This document shows positions 17,437-26,056 of a stretch of DNA of 58,156 nucleotides, piece after piece. Under the pieces are notes generated by a model that did not search any database, was not told the origin of the DNA, and saw nothing but the letters and a program-made list of their open reading frames with translations. The stretch comes from Sedimentisphaerales bacterium. GTDB lineage: Bacteria; Planctomycetota; Phycisphaerae; Sedimentisphaerales; SM23-30. The stretch is taken from NCBI GenBank assembly GCA_016934515.1, contig JAFGSR010000232.1, positions 1-58,156 on the forward strand, in the 5' to 3' direction. The position numbers were made by a program, and so were the translations under genes. Position 1 is the stretch's first letter, and the number at the start of each line of letters is the position of its first letter.

Positions 17437-19131
17437 ATGAAAGAGAAGTTACTTGAGATAGCACGTGATACGAAGCTGGTGGATGAGGGGCAGTTGCGTA
17501 GATTTATGGCGGACCATAATGGAGGTGGTCGTGGTTTGGAAGAGGCGTTGCTGGAGACGACGCTGTTTTCTGAAGGGCAGGTTTTGAAGTTATTCGGTGA
17601 ATATTACGGGCTGGAATTTGTTGAGCAGATTTTGCCGAACGAGGTACCGGCGGAGTTTTTGACGGTGGTGCCGGCCAATTACGCGCAGCAGCATGCGTTG
17701 TTGGCGGTGGCGAAGGAGGATGGGGTATTGAAGGTGGCGACGAGCAATCCGTTGAATTTTTATCCGCTGGACAATGTGGGTAAGATGGTGGGTTGTACGG
17801 TTCGGCCGGTGTTGGCAATTCGGGCGATTATCAATGCGGCGATTAACGGGGCATACGAGCATCGGGTAACGGTGCTGGAGGAAGTGGCGGGGGAAGTGGA
17901 CGCTCAGAATATTGAAGGATTGCTGACGGAGGTTTCGTCGTCGGAGGATTTGCTGGATGTGGTGAACCGTCCGCCGGTGATTCGGCTGGTGAATGATATT
18001 TTGTTTCGGGCGTTGCAGTTGCGGGCGAGCGATGTGCACATTCATCCGTTGGAGCAGACGATCCATGTGCGTTATCGGATTGATGGGATCATGTATGATA
18101 TGCTGACGCTGGATTACCGTACGCTGCCGTTGGTGGTTTCGCGGGTGAAGGTGATGGCGGGGATGGATATTGCGGAGCGTCGGATGCCGCAGGACGGTCG
18201 ATGTTCGGTGAAGATTGGTCCACGGGAGGTGGATTTGCGGGTGAGTACGGTGCCGACGAGTTATGGAGAGCGGACGGTTTTGCGTTTGTTGGATAAGAGT
18301 TCCGGTTTGTTGGATATGAGTGATTTGGGATTGAATCCGAGTGAGTTGAAGAAGATCGACTTGATGCTGAGGCGGCCGCACGGGGTGTTTTTTGTGACCG
18401 GTCCGACGGGCAGCGGCAAGACGACGACGCTTTACAGTTTTTTGCGGCGGATTAACTCGATTGACAAGAACATTATCACGATCGAGGATCCGATCGAGTA
18501 TCAGTTGGAGGGTATCAGCCAGATTCAGGTGGCGTCGAAGAAGGGGATGACGTTTGTTACGTCGTTGCGACATGTGTTGCGTCAGGATCCGGATGTGATA
18601 ATGGTGGGGGAGGTTCGCGACGAGGAGACGGCGCGGATGGTGATACAGTCGTCGTTGACGGGTCATTTGGTGTTTAGTACGTTGCACACGAACGATTCGG
18701 CGGGAGCGATTACGCGGATGCTGGATTTGAGCGTGGAGCCTTACCTGGTATCGTCGTCGGTGATAGGGGTGTTGGCGCAGCGGTTGATAAGGCGTTTGTG
18801 CATGGATTGTAAGGAATGTGTTACGGCGGATTCGGCGAAGATGCGGGAGTTGGGATTGGGATTTGCCGGATTTGAGAAGGTTTATACCAGTCGTGGATGT
18901 GAGAAATGTTTCAACACCGGCTATCGGGGGCGGGCGGGGATTTATGAATTTATGCCGGTGGATGACGATATTCGCCAGTGTATATATCAGCGGAAGACGG
19001 CCAGTACGATAAAGAAGGTGGCGATGGAGGCGGGTTTGATATCGTTGCGGATGGATGGATTGCAGAAGGTGGAGGCGGGTATTACCTCGATAGAAGAGGT
19101 GTTGCGGGTGGCGCAGGCGGATGAGATTTGA
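17437..19131 (+). CDS. gspE: Type II secretion ATPase GspE
   Basis: 564 residues, cytoplasmic hexameric ATPase that drives pseudopilus assembly. The N-terminal ~150 residues form an MshEN/T2SSE_N-type domain (FGEYYGLEFVEQILPNEVP). The Walker A motif GPTGSGKTT is at residues 322-330, the Asp box is at IITIEDPIEYQ, the Walker B region at DVIMVGEVRDEETA and the His box at GHLVFSTLHTND. The zinc-binding CxxC pairs are CMDCKEC and CEKC near the C-terminus, as in GspE/PilB. GGAAGGTGAG precedes the ATG. It follows gspD after a repeat-bearing gap of 175 bases and is followed by gspF. Confidence 0.96.
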   Translation: MKEKLLEIARDTKLVDEGQLRRFMADHNGGGRGLEEALLETTLFSEGQVLKLFGEYYGLEFVEQILPNEVPAEFLTVVPANYAQQHALLAVAKEDGVLKVATSNPLNFYPLDNVGKMVGCTVRPVLAIRAIINAAINGAYEHRVTVLEEVAGEVDAQNIEGLLTEVSSSEDLLDVVNRPPVIRLVNDILFRALQLRASDVHIHPLEQTIHVRYRIDGIMYDMLTLDYRTLPLVVSRVKVMAGMDIAERRMPQDGRCSVKIGPREVDLRVSTVPTSYGERTVLRLLDKSSGLLDMSDLGLNPSELKKIDLMLRRPHGVFFVTGPTGSGKTTTLYSFLRRINSIDKNIITIEDPIEYQLEGISQIQVASKKGMTFVTSLRHVLRQDPDVIMVGEVRDEETARMVIQSSLTGHLVFSTLHTNDSAGAITRMLDLSVEPYLVSSSVIGVLAQRLIRRLCMDCKECVTADSAKMRELGLGFAGFEKVYTSRGCEKCFNTGYRGRAGIYEFMPVDDDIRQCIYQRKTASTIKKVAMEAGLISLRMDGLQKVEAGITSIEEVLRVAQADEI

Positions 19132-19147
19132 CGAGTTTTCGGTTGGG

Positions 19148-19177
19148 TTGTTTGTTGTTGTTTTAGCGTGCTATAAT
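19148..19177 (+). promoter_or_regulatory. Possible internal promoter before gspF
   Basis: TTGTTT (19148-19153) and a perfect TATAAT (19172-19177) are 18 bases apart, in the 73-base gap between gspE and gspF. It could give extra transcription of the distal secretion genes. The -35 matches only four of six. Confidence 0.35.
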
Positions 19178-19204
19178 GATGGTGTGAGTGAGTGGTGAAT
19201 TGAA

Positions 19205-20425
19205 ATGCCGACGTTCGAATACATAGCGTTGAATCTGGAGGGTAAGCAGTTGCGGGGGAGCATAGCGGCGGAGTCACCGGCGGCGGCACGTCGGGTGTTG
19301 CGTAACCGGCAATTGCATGCGACGAAGTTGCGTTCGATCAGTGAGGCGGCGCGGGAGAGGCATTTTGATCCGCGGCAGCTTTTTAAGGCGCGGAAGCGTC
19401 GGCTGTTGCTGGATTTGACGCGGCAGCTGGGGACGATGATTAATGCGGAGATTAAGTTAACGGAGGCATTGGAGGTGCTGATTGCACAGACCGGCGATGA
19501 TAAGCTGGCGCAGGCGGTGCAGAATATTCGTGACCAGGTGATATCGGGAGAGACGCTGGCGGACGGTTTGAGGCAGTATTCGGAATGGTTTGATCCGACG
19601 TATGTGGCGATGGTGCACATTGGAGAGGTTACGGGGAATTTGGGGAGGTCGTTGGATTTGTTATCGACGTTTTTGGCGAAGAAGCAGCGGTTGGAAGCCA
19701 AGATTAAGTCGGCGTTGACGTACCCGGCGATATTAGTGGTGATCAGTCTTTTTGTGATAGTGTTTTTGATGACGGTGGTGGTGCCGAACATTACGAGGAT
19801 TATTGTGGAAAGCGGTCGCGAGGTGCCGGGGATAACCCGTTTTTTGATGGGGTTCAGTGATTTTTTGATACACTGGTGGTACATGGTGCTTTTGGGATTG
19901 GGGGTGATATGGTATTTTTTCAGTCGCAGTTTGCAAACGACGAAGGGGCGGCTGTATTTAGATAGAATGTTATTGAGGATTCCGGTGTTGGGGGGGTTGA
20001 TACGTCAGAGTGTGGTGGCGCGATTTACGTCAACACTGGCGGCGTTGATTCGCAGTGGGATGCCAATGGCGGAGAGTTTGAAGATTGTGGCGCAGGTTAC
20101 GGGTAATGCGATTATGACGGGGGCGATTAATCGGGCGCGGGAGCGGATTATTGCGGGGGCAGACATTGCTACGCCGTTGCGGGAGAGTAATGTGGTGGAC
20201 CCGGCGGTGGCGCACATGATTGGAGTTGGTGAGCGGACGGGCGAGTTGGAGAGTATGTTGGTTACTATTTCGGAGACTATGGAGGAGAACACCGATGTAA
20301 GCGTGCAGAGAATGAGTGCGATAATTGAGCCGTTGGTAATTGTGATAATGGCGGTGGTAGTGGGCTTTATAATGTTAGCGACATTGCTGCCGATTTTGCA
20401 GATCGCCAACATAGGCGATTTATAG
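19205..20425 (+). CDS. gspF: Type II secretion inner-membrane platform protein GspF
   Basis: 406 residues, the standard length for GspF/PilC. The N-terminus (MPTFEYIALNLEGKQLRGSI) is the typical short beta-hairpin. Two four-helix cytoplasmic T2SSF domains follow (FTRQLGTMI-like seen as LTRQLGTMINAEIKL, and RFTSTLAALIRSGMPMAESL), separated by membrane helices at about residues 172-194 and 220-240, with a last helix at 375-398. It forms the membrane platform on which GspE acts. The gene shares the operon orientation and G-ending codon use of its neighbours. Confidence 0.95.
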   Translation: MPTFEYIALNLEGKQLRGSIAAESPAAARRVLRNRQLHATKLRSISEAARERHFDPRQLFKARKRRLLLDLTRQLGTMINAEIKLTEALEVLIAQTGDDKLAQAVQNIRDQVISGETLADGLRQYSEWFDPTYVAMVHIGEVTGNLGRSLDLLSTFLAKKQRLEAKIKSALTYPAILVVISLFVIVFLMTVVVPNITRIIVESGREVPGITRFLMGFSDFLIHWWYMVLLGLGVIWYFFSRSLQTTKGRLYLDRMLLRIPVLGGLIRQSVVARFTSTLAALIRSGMPMAESLKIVAQVTGNAIMTGAINRARERIIAGADIATPLRESNVVDPAVAHMIGVGERTGELESMLVTISETMEENTDVSVQRMSAIIEPLVIVIMAVVVGFIMLATLLPILQIANIGDL

Positions 20426-20449
20426 AAATTTTAGAAAAGAGAGGATGTT

Positions 20450-20932
20450 ATGAAAGTTGAACAAGGTGGAAAAATTATGAGTAATTCAGAGGTTAAGAAA
20501 GTTCGGTGCCGGCGGGGATTTTCGCTGGTGGAATTGATGGTGGTGTTGGTAATAATAGGATTGCTGGGTACTTTGGTGGGAAGTAATGTGATGTCATTTT
20601 TGGCCAAGGCGAAGGTCAAGACGGCTCAAGCGCAGATCAAGTTGTTTCATGAGGCGGTGAATGCCTATTATCTTGATATAGGAGAATATCCCAGCGATTT
20701 GTTGGATTTGGTGGAGGAGCCTCCGGGAGTGGAAGGTTGGAATCCGGATGGATATCTGGCGGATACGGACGTGCTTCCGCGGGATCCGTGGAGGAATGAG
20801 TATTATTATGACTATCCCGGCAGCCGAGACAAGCCGAAGTTTGACATATATAGTTATGGCCCGGATGGACAAGAGGGTGGAGACGATGATATATACAACG
20901 GGACAGTGGAAGAAAGCGAAGAAGTGCTGTAA
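20450..20932 (+). CDS. gspG: Major pseudopilin GspG
   Basis: 160 residues. The leader ends CRRG, cut before FSLVELMVVLVIIGLLG, the class III prepilin signature with Glu at +5. The rest has the GspG hallmarks: KTAQAQIKLFHEAVNAYYLDIGEYPSDLLDL, DPWRNEYYYDYPG and the acidic calcium loop near the C-terminus. It polymerises into the periplasmic pseudopilus after cleavage by a prepilin peptidase, whose gene is not in this window. GAGAGGA lies upstream of the ATG at 20450; 20477 is an alternative start. Its end overlaps the next gene. Confidence 0.95.
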   Translation: MKVEQGGKIMSNSEVKKVRCRRGFSLVELMVVLVIIGLLGTLVGSNVMSFLAKAKVKTAQAQIKLFHEAVNAYYLDIGEYPSDLLDLVEEPPGVEGWNPDGYLADTDVLPRDPWRNEYYYDYPGSRDKPKFDIYSYGPDGQEGGDDDIYNGTVEESEEVL

Positions 20933-21455
20933 CTGTGGCATGACGCTTTTTGAAGCGGTGGTGGTTTTGGCGCTGTTGGGAATGATGTTCAGTCTGGTGG
21001 GGTTGAACATTTTTGGCAGGATTAAGCAGACGCGTATGAACGAGGATGTGAGTCGTTTTGCGCGGACGTTGCGGACGGCGGCGCGGGAGGCGGTAATCCG
21101 ACAGAAGGATCTGTTGGTGGTGGTGGAGGTTTACGACGGATATTATTCGGTGTATGTGGACGATCCGGAGGAGCCATACAGTGAGGTATCGGAGCCTTTG
21201 CTGGAGCCGGAGCAGTTGAGTTTTTGCTGGATAGATGAGATTGAGTTTGAGGACGGCTCGCGGCAGTATTCGGGTCAGTTGCGTTTGCGGGCGACGCCGC
21301 AGGGGTGGAGCGGAACGCGGCTGATGAAACTGGTGTATGAAAAGCGTGGTTCGGAATTGCGTATGGAGCGTTATCTGAGGTGTGATCGTTTTACAACGAA
21401 GGTAACGGTAAGTCGCCAGCCGATTAGTATGCCTCAGGCGAAGGCGCGATTGTGA
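20886..21455 (+). CDS. gspH: Minor pseudopilin, GspH-like
   Basis: 189 residues from the ATG at 20886, chosen because AGAGGG sits eight bases upstream and because earlier in-frame starts would place a long non-hydrophobic stretch before the pilin helix. The leader ends NCG, cut before MTLFEAVVVLALLGMMFSL, with Glu at +5. The body has few family hallmarks but matches GspH in size and in its place between the G-like and I-like pseudopilins. It overlaps gspG by 47 bases and is followed by a GTGA overlap, so these genes are translationally coupled. Confidence 0.75.
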   Translation: MIYTTGQWKKAKKCCNCGMTLFEAVVVLALLGMMFSLVGLNIFGRIKQTRMNEDVSRFARTLRTAAREAVIRQKDLLVVVEVYDGYYSVYVDDPEEPYSEVSEPLLEPEQLSFCWIDEIEFEDGSRQYSGQLRLRATPQGWSGTRLMKLVYEKRGSELRMERYLRCDRFTTKVTVSRQPISMPQAKARL

Positions 21456-22102
21456 AAAGCAGGGATGTTAAAGAACGAAAATTTATGAGTGTGGTTAAAT
21501 GTGCCAATCGAGGTTTTACGCTGGTGGAGGTGGTGGTCAGTTTATTGATTCTGGCTATCATGTTTGGGGGGATTCTGTTGGCATTTCAGCGGACGAGCGA
21601 TCACATAGTGTTGCAGAACATGCGAAGTCGAGCGGCGGGAGTGGCCCAGCGTCGGATGGAGTTGCTGTTGGCGGATCGCACCGAGCCGAATGACAGTCAA
21701 TTGCATGGAGAGGATGAGATTTATCCGTCGTTTAGTTGGCGGTTGGCATTGGAGCGTCAGGTGGTTTCGGAGAGTACGGCGCCGGGTCGAGCGGCGGCGG
21801 CGGTGATTTGGGCGACGGTGTTGGTGGAAAGCAGTAAGTCGCCGATGCAGAGTAAGCCATTAGCCAAGTTGGTGCGTTGTTTTTCGACTTTGAAGCCATT
21901 GCCTGGCGGCAAAGGTTTGTCCGGTGAGCAAGATAGTCAGGAGGAAGCGTGGATAGAGGAGTTGACGGAGCGGTTGGGGAGGGAACCGACGTTTGATGAG
22001 ATAATGGCGGAATTGGTATTGAAAGGGGCGTTGGGAGCGGAAGAAGCGGAGAAGCTCAAGTCGGGAGAGAAGTTGGATGTTGAGGAAGAAAAGAAGGATT
22101 AG
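21452..22102 (+). CDS. gspI: Minor pseudopilin, GspI-like
   Basis: 216 residues from a GTG that overlaps the preceding stop by four bases; an ATG at 21485 is an alternative that gives a ten-residue leader. The cleavage site is NRG before FTLVEVVVSLLILAIMFGG, and the following RRMELLLADR fits the GspI pattern of a short helix after the membrane segment. The C-terminal ~60 residues are highly charged (EEAWIEELTERLGREPTFDEI and a Lys/Glu end), longer than usual for GspI. In known systems GspI nucleates the pseudopilus tip with J and K. Confidence 0.75.
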   Translation: MKSRDVKERKFMSVVKCANRGFTLVEVVVSLLILAIMFGGILLAFQRTSDHIVLQNMRSRAAGVAQRRMELLLADRTEPNDSQLHGEDEIYPSFSWRLALERQVVSESTAPGRAAAAVIWATVLVESSKSPMQSKPLAKLVRCFSTLKPLPGGKGLSGEQDSQEEAWIEELTERLGREPTFDEIMAELVLKGALGAEEAEKLKSGEKLDVEEEKKD

Positions 22103-22324
22103 TTAATTTGTAAACGTTCACGGTTTAGTATAAACACGAAGTTAATGACGAAAGACGAAGCCAGACCCGGCTTCGCAATGGCTACGCCGCGGCAAGATGT
22201 CGAAACAATGACGAATAACGACACGGAGCGAAGCGGAGAGCCCGGCACGGAATGACGATTCGGAGCTACGAGTCAGGCATGAAAAACGGTTAAAAATAGT
22301 CGTCAAGTAGTCAATCGTAATAAA
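22103..22324. repeat. Intergenic repeat copy between the GspI- and GspJ-like genes
   Basis: Most of this gap (22114-22312) is the AATGACGAA-family repeat. It has a TTCACGGTTTAG opening, a segment reading CCAGACCCGGCTTCGC then GCTACGCCGCGGCAAGAT, and a closing part AGTCAGGCATGAAAA that is shared with the copy at 30490-30602. No coding potential. Confidence 0.65.
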
Positions 22325-22924
22325 ATGATTAAAACGAAGTGTGAAAAATTTTCGGGTTTTACGTTACTGGAGCTGATTGTGACGCTGGTGTTGGTGGGGA
22401 TGGTGATTGCGGCGGTGATTCAGATATTACAGGGGACGCAGCAGCAAAGTGTGTCGTTGAGTTATCGGCTTGAGCAGTTGGACGCGGCGGAGCACTCGAT
22501 GGATATGCTGGTGGAGGATTTGGCGCATGCCTCGGCCAATTCGATTAATGTTCAGATATCCGATTCGGGTAATGTTGTGGAAGCCAAGATGGGGAAGATG
22601 GGCGATAGTGGAGATGGTTTATCGATATTTTCATACAGCGATCCGGATCGAACGCAGTTGCTCAAGCGGGTGGACTGGATGGCGGTGCCGGATGATGAAG
22701 AGCCGGGAGAGATGGTTCTATACCGTCGGGAGACGATAAAGGAGGGTAAGGTATTTCCGATGTATATACCGATGTGTTCGAAGGTATGTACGTTTAATGC
22801 GGTGAAAGACGAGGAGGGGTTATTGGTAGAGGTGGAGGCGAGTTTGTATCTGGATGACAGTTTGAATCCGAATCGTGTAATGCGGATGAGTCGGACGTTT
22901 TGTTTGGAGCGATTCAGTATATGA
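22325..22924 (+). CDS. gspJ: Minor pseudopilin, GspJ-like
   Basis: 199 residues. The leader ends KFSG before FTLLELIVTLVLVGMVIAAV, the prepilin peptidase site with Glu at +5. The length, and the RLEQLDAAEHSMDMLVEDLAHAS segment after the pilin helix, fit GspJ, whose globular domain begins with a long helix. The place between the I-like and K-like genes supports the call. It is separated from the I-like gene by an intergenic repeat, which is unusual inside a secretion operon. Confidence 0.78.
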   Translation: MIKTKCEKFSGFTLLELIVTLVLVGMVIAAVIQILQGTQQQSVSLSYRLEQLDAAEHSMDMLVEDLAHASANSINVQISDSGNVVEAKMGKMGDSGDGLSIFSYSDPDRTQLLKRVDWMAVPDDEEPGEMVLYRRETIKEGKVFPMYIPMCSKVCTFNAVKDEEGLLVEVEASLYLDDSLNPNRVMRMSRTFCLERFSI

Positions 22925-23307
22925 GTGGTAAGTGTTGATGGTTTAGTTTAACCAAGAAGTTCTTAGGCCGGTCAAGCCGCAAACAAGATGAAACAGCCGA
23001 TGCACGCAGATAAACGCGGATTTAGTAGGTGTTAGGTGCTAGATTTTAGATAAAGTCAAGATTTTCAGTTGCAAAACATAAAATATATTAATTGGCATGC
23101 AAATTTGCCTATTACAGAAATCAATATAAGTTATTGATAAAACGCAATTTATAGTAAGGCAAAATAAAAATCACGCATAAAAAACAAAGAATTACAAGAT
23201 AGTATTATGAAGTTAATGAAGAATGACGAAGCCAGACCCGGCTTCGCGATTGCTACGCCGCGGCAAGATGACGAGTCAATGACGAATGACCTAATGACGA
23301 AGTTTAG
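22925..23307. repeat. Gene-free gap with repeat copy between the GspJ- and GspK-like genes
   Basis: 22937-22970 resembles the TTTAGTTTAACCA opening of the AATGACGAA family; 22985-23022 is a phrase-like repeat (CACGCAGATAAACGCGGATTTAG-type words); 23040-23200 is AT-rich with a perfect palindrome GCAAATTTGC; 23206-23306 is another repeat copy containing the CCAGACCCGGCTTCGC and GCTACGCCGCGGCAAGAT segments. No gene seen. Confidence 0.6.
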
Positions 23308-24555
23308 ATGATGGTTAAATTAAGACAATTTGAAGAGTGTTTAGGGGAAGCTCGGGGTCTGTCGATGGAGCAGGATCCGTTGATAGTGCCGAGTTGTTCG
23401 GTGGTTCGTCGGGGGATTACGTTGTTGATTACGTTGATGGTGTTGGTGGTATTGGCGTCGGTGATAGTGGTGTTTCAATCAGATGCGGCGGTTCAGATTC
23501 GGTCGAGTCAGCATCGTTTGGACCGTCAGCAGTGTCGTTACGCGGCGGAATCGGGATTTGTAATTGGAGCGGAGTTGGTTCGGCAGTATTTGCGGGAGCC
23601 GTTGGCGGTGGTACCGGCGGAGGCACCGGCGGAGGCGGAGATGCCGGAGGAGGGTTTGGAGGAGGGTCTAACGGATCCGAATCAGTTGCCAGAGCCGAAC
23701 AGTTTTAGTGAAGAGGCCTTTATTTTACCGGAGCTGGAGGAAGAGAAGCTGCCGAGTTTTGTCTTGATGAGGAGAAAGATCAAGGTTGCCGAGGCGGAGG
23801 TGGAGATTGAGATACACGACGAGAACGCCAAGTGGCCGATGTTCTGGATGTTGAGTTCGCCGTTTGATACGGACAAAGCTTATGCGAATTCGGAGAAGGC
23901 GTTTTTAGATTTTTCGAGTAAATTAGATGTTGGTAATTCGGATGCCAAAGTAATTGGCAGGCGGGCGCGGGAGTTGTCGCGGAATTTGAAAGTTCCGTCG
24001 GCGCCGCTGCAGATCAGTAAGAAAGCCCGGGCGCAGAATATAAGTCGTCGAGGTCGGCGGGTGAATTATGCTGACAAGATTAAAGCGTTCAAGGATCGAT
24101 ACGCGATTATGGGTAGTTTTGCGTCGATATGGCATAACAATCGTAAGGATGATGAGGATTTGGAGTTTTTGGAGGAGCCGTTACCGGAGATGCCGGGGAA
24201 GGTGAGAGATTATTTGAGTATGTGGGGGACGAACAAGATAAATTTGAATACGGCATCGGATGAATTGCTGGAGGCGGCGTTTAAGGGATTTGGACTGAAC
24301 GCTAAGCAGGTGGAGTCGATTATTGAATATCGCACGGAGCAGCCGTTTCGTAACACGGGTAATTTGAATGATGTAGGCGGGATGAGTATTGAGACGATAA
24401 ATAATGTTCGGGGTTTATGTGTGGTGCGTAGTGATACGTTTTCGGTGTATGTAAAGGCCCGGGTGGGACGAATTGAGTATCGGCTGGTGGGCGGGGTATA
24501 TAGTGATTTTGATTTTAAGCTGCAGAAATCGGCGGTATTTTCGGGAGATAGTTAA
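23308..24555 (+). CDS. gspK: Minor pseudopilin GspK
   Basis: 415 residues. After a leader ending VVRRG comes the hydrophobic ITLLITLMVLVVLASVIVV; like other GspK proteins it lacks Glu at +5. RYAAESGFVIGAELV is the usual helix after the membrane segment. The C-terminal part has the helix-hairpin-helix elements of T2SSK: INLNTASDELLEAAF, IIEYRTEQPF and NLNDVGG. GspK caps the pseudopilus tip. Residues about 95-130 are a Glu/Pro-rich insert. The start may be 23308, 23311 or ATG 23365 (MEQDPL); all leave the pilin segment intact. Confidence 0.88.
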   Translation: MMVKLRQFEECLGEARGLSMEQDPLIVPSCSVVRRGITLLITLMVLVVLASVIVVFQSDAAVQIRSSQHRLDRQQCRYAAESGFVIGAELVRQYLREPLAVVPAEAPAEAEMPEEGLEEGLTDPNQLPEPNSFSEEAFILPELEEEKLPSFVLMRRKIKVAEAEVEIEIHDENAKWPMFWMLSSPFDTDKAYANSEKAFLDFSSKLDVGNSDAKVIGRRARELSRNLKVPSAPLQISKKARAQNISRRGRRVNYADKIKAFKDRYAIMGSFASIWHNNRKDDEDLEFLEEPLPEMPGKVRDYLSMWGTNKINLNTASDELLEAAFKGFGLNAKQVESIIEYRTEQPFRNTGNLNDVGGMSIETINNVRGLCVVRSDTFSVYVKARVGRIEYRLVGGVYSDFDFKLQKSAVFSGDS

Positions 24556-24556
24556 G

Positions 24557-26035
24557 TTGGCAAAAAACAGTTGTATGGGATTACATTATAATGAATTGGG
24601 GATTACGGCGGTGCTGCTGGAGAAGCGAGGCTCTGATTTTGTGGTGGCGGAGAGCTTTAGGGTGGTTCCGGAGGCAGCGGATGAGAAGGCGTTGAGTGCC
24701 GGAGCGGCGGTTGGTGAAGCATCGGCAGGAGATGAGCGGGTCAGTACGCTGGTGGAGTTATTTGGTCAGGAATCGGAGCGGCGGGATATTGGCAAGCCGG
24801 CGGTGGTATTGACTTTGTCGGGTAAGTACTATCAGAATCAGTTTCACCACAGCGAATTTTCTGAGGAGAAGCAGTTGCGTCAGACGATCCGTTTTGACGT
24901 GGAGGATGACTTTACGGCAGAAGTGGAGTCGTTGGCAATTGGTTATCAGCGGCTGCCGATGGGTGATGTTTCGGGCAGTGATTTGATACTTTATACGGTT
25001 GAGCGGAATCGGTTGGAGCCGTTGTTGAGGGAGTTGGATGAGGCGGGTTATGATGCGTTGACGGCGTGGCCTGACATTGCGGCGTGGTTAAGTTATTTGA
25101 AAAATACGGACCAGTTGCCCCAGGGCGAATCGGTTTTGGCGACGGCATATTGTTATGACGTTTTGTATATTTTGCTGCTGGATGCCGACCAAAAACCGAT
25201 ATTGTCGCGGAGTGTGGTTTGTTCGTCGGGTCAGGATTTGTCGGGGTTGCTGATTGCGGAGGTGCAGCGGTCGGTTGATATGATGGCTGACGATGAGCAA
25301 CCGGTGCGGATGCTTTATCATGGCAGCGGTTTTACTGCGGGTCAAATTGCGACGATAGAGCAGGAAACGTCGTTGCAATGTGAACCGTTGAAGGATAAAG
25401 ATGCGGCGGGTGCGTTTGCGGCAGGGGCAGCGATGAGTTATTTATCGGGTCGGGCGGCGGTGGATTTTCGTGAGGATGGGATGCAGCCGCGGAGTTTGAC
25501 GGAGTCACGTAGTCGGGCATGGTACGGTTTTGCGGCAGCGGTTACGATTTTGCTGGTGATGTTGTTGCTGGTGATGAAAATGCAGACTGCTCGTTATCGC
25601 AGCGCAGAAGCAGTTGCCAGTGATCAGATTCGGAATGCCTACGTGGAGGTAATGGGTAAGAAGCCGGGTCCGTCGGCGAATATTTCCCGCCACATTAACA
25701 CGGAATACAAGATGTTGCGAGACAAGACGCGGGCGAAAGTTGATCGTTCAATACCCGGGTCGGCGAGCCATACGATGACGTTGGTTATGGGGGCGTTGGC
25801 AGATTTGGGAGAAGATTTTGATCTGGATGTTCAGTCATTGCGGGTAAAAGCGGAAAACGCCATGCTGAGCGGGTCTTTTGCTGATATGGCCAGTCAGATC
25901 AAGTTTGATGAAGCGGTCAACGCGGTAGGGCAGTTAAAAGTGGAGCGTTGGGACTTTGTGGATACGGAAGATGCGCGTAGGAATTTTAACACGACAATCC
26001 GGGTGCTTTTGTCTGGGTTGGAGGAGGTGGATTAG
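24557..26035 (+). CDS. gspL: GspL/PilM-PilN-like inner-membrane assembly protein
   Basis: 492 residues from a TTG at 24557 that follows the gspK stop by one base and has GGGAGA eight bases upstream; ATG 24575 is an alternative. The cytoplasmic part has an actin-like (PilM/GspL) opening, GLHYNELGITAVLLE, and ETSLQCEPL, AFAAGAAMSYL near its end. One membrane helix (GFAAAVTILLVMLLLVM) then leads into a ~150-residue periplasmic domain with the fold expected of GspL/PilN. In known systems GspL links the ATPase GspE to the membrane platform. The place between K and M supports the assignment, though overall similarity to proteobacterial GspL is low. Confidence 0.78.
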   Translation: MAKNSCMGLHYNELGITAVLLEKRGSDFVVAESFRVVPEAADEKALSAGAAVGEASAGDERVSTLVELFGQESERRDIGKPAVVLTLSGKYYQNQFHHSEFSEEKQLRQTIRFDVEDDFTAEVESLAIGYQRLPMGDVSGSDLILYTVERNRLEPLLRELDEAGYDALTAWPDIAAWLSYLKNTDQLPQGESVLATAYCYDVLYILLLDADQKPILSRSVVCSSGQDLSGLLIAEVQRSVDMMADDEQPVRMLYHGSGFTAGQIATIEQETSLQCEPLKDKDAAGAFAAGAAMSYLSGRAAVDFREDGMQPRSLTESRSRAWYGFAAAVTILLVMLLLVMKMQTARYRSAEAVASDQIRNAYVEVMGKKPGPSANISRHINTEYKMLRDKTRAKVDRSIPGSASHTMTLVMGALADLGEDFDLDVQSLRVKAENAMLSGSFADMASQIKFDEAVNAVGQLKVERWDFVDTEDARRNFNTTIRVLLSGLEEVD

Positions 26036-26056
26036 TCGGAATAATCTGCTTGAGGA

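Noticed and set aside
17590..18687. 365-codon minus-strand frame inside gspE
   Set aside because: GspE motifs are complete on the plus strand; the His/Arg/Gln-rich antisense product is an artefact of G-rich coding.
20748..20885. 5' extension of the GspH-like frame
   Set aside because: It would overlap most of gspG and add residues unlike a prepilin leader; the ATG at 20886 has a proper ribosome site.
23094..23109. Palindrome around GCAAATTTGC as an operator
   Set aside because: A 10-bp AT-rich palindrome in an AT-rich gap is weak evidence, and no second copy near another promoter was seen.
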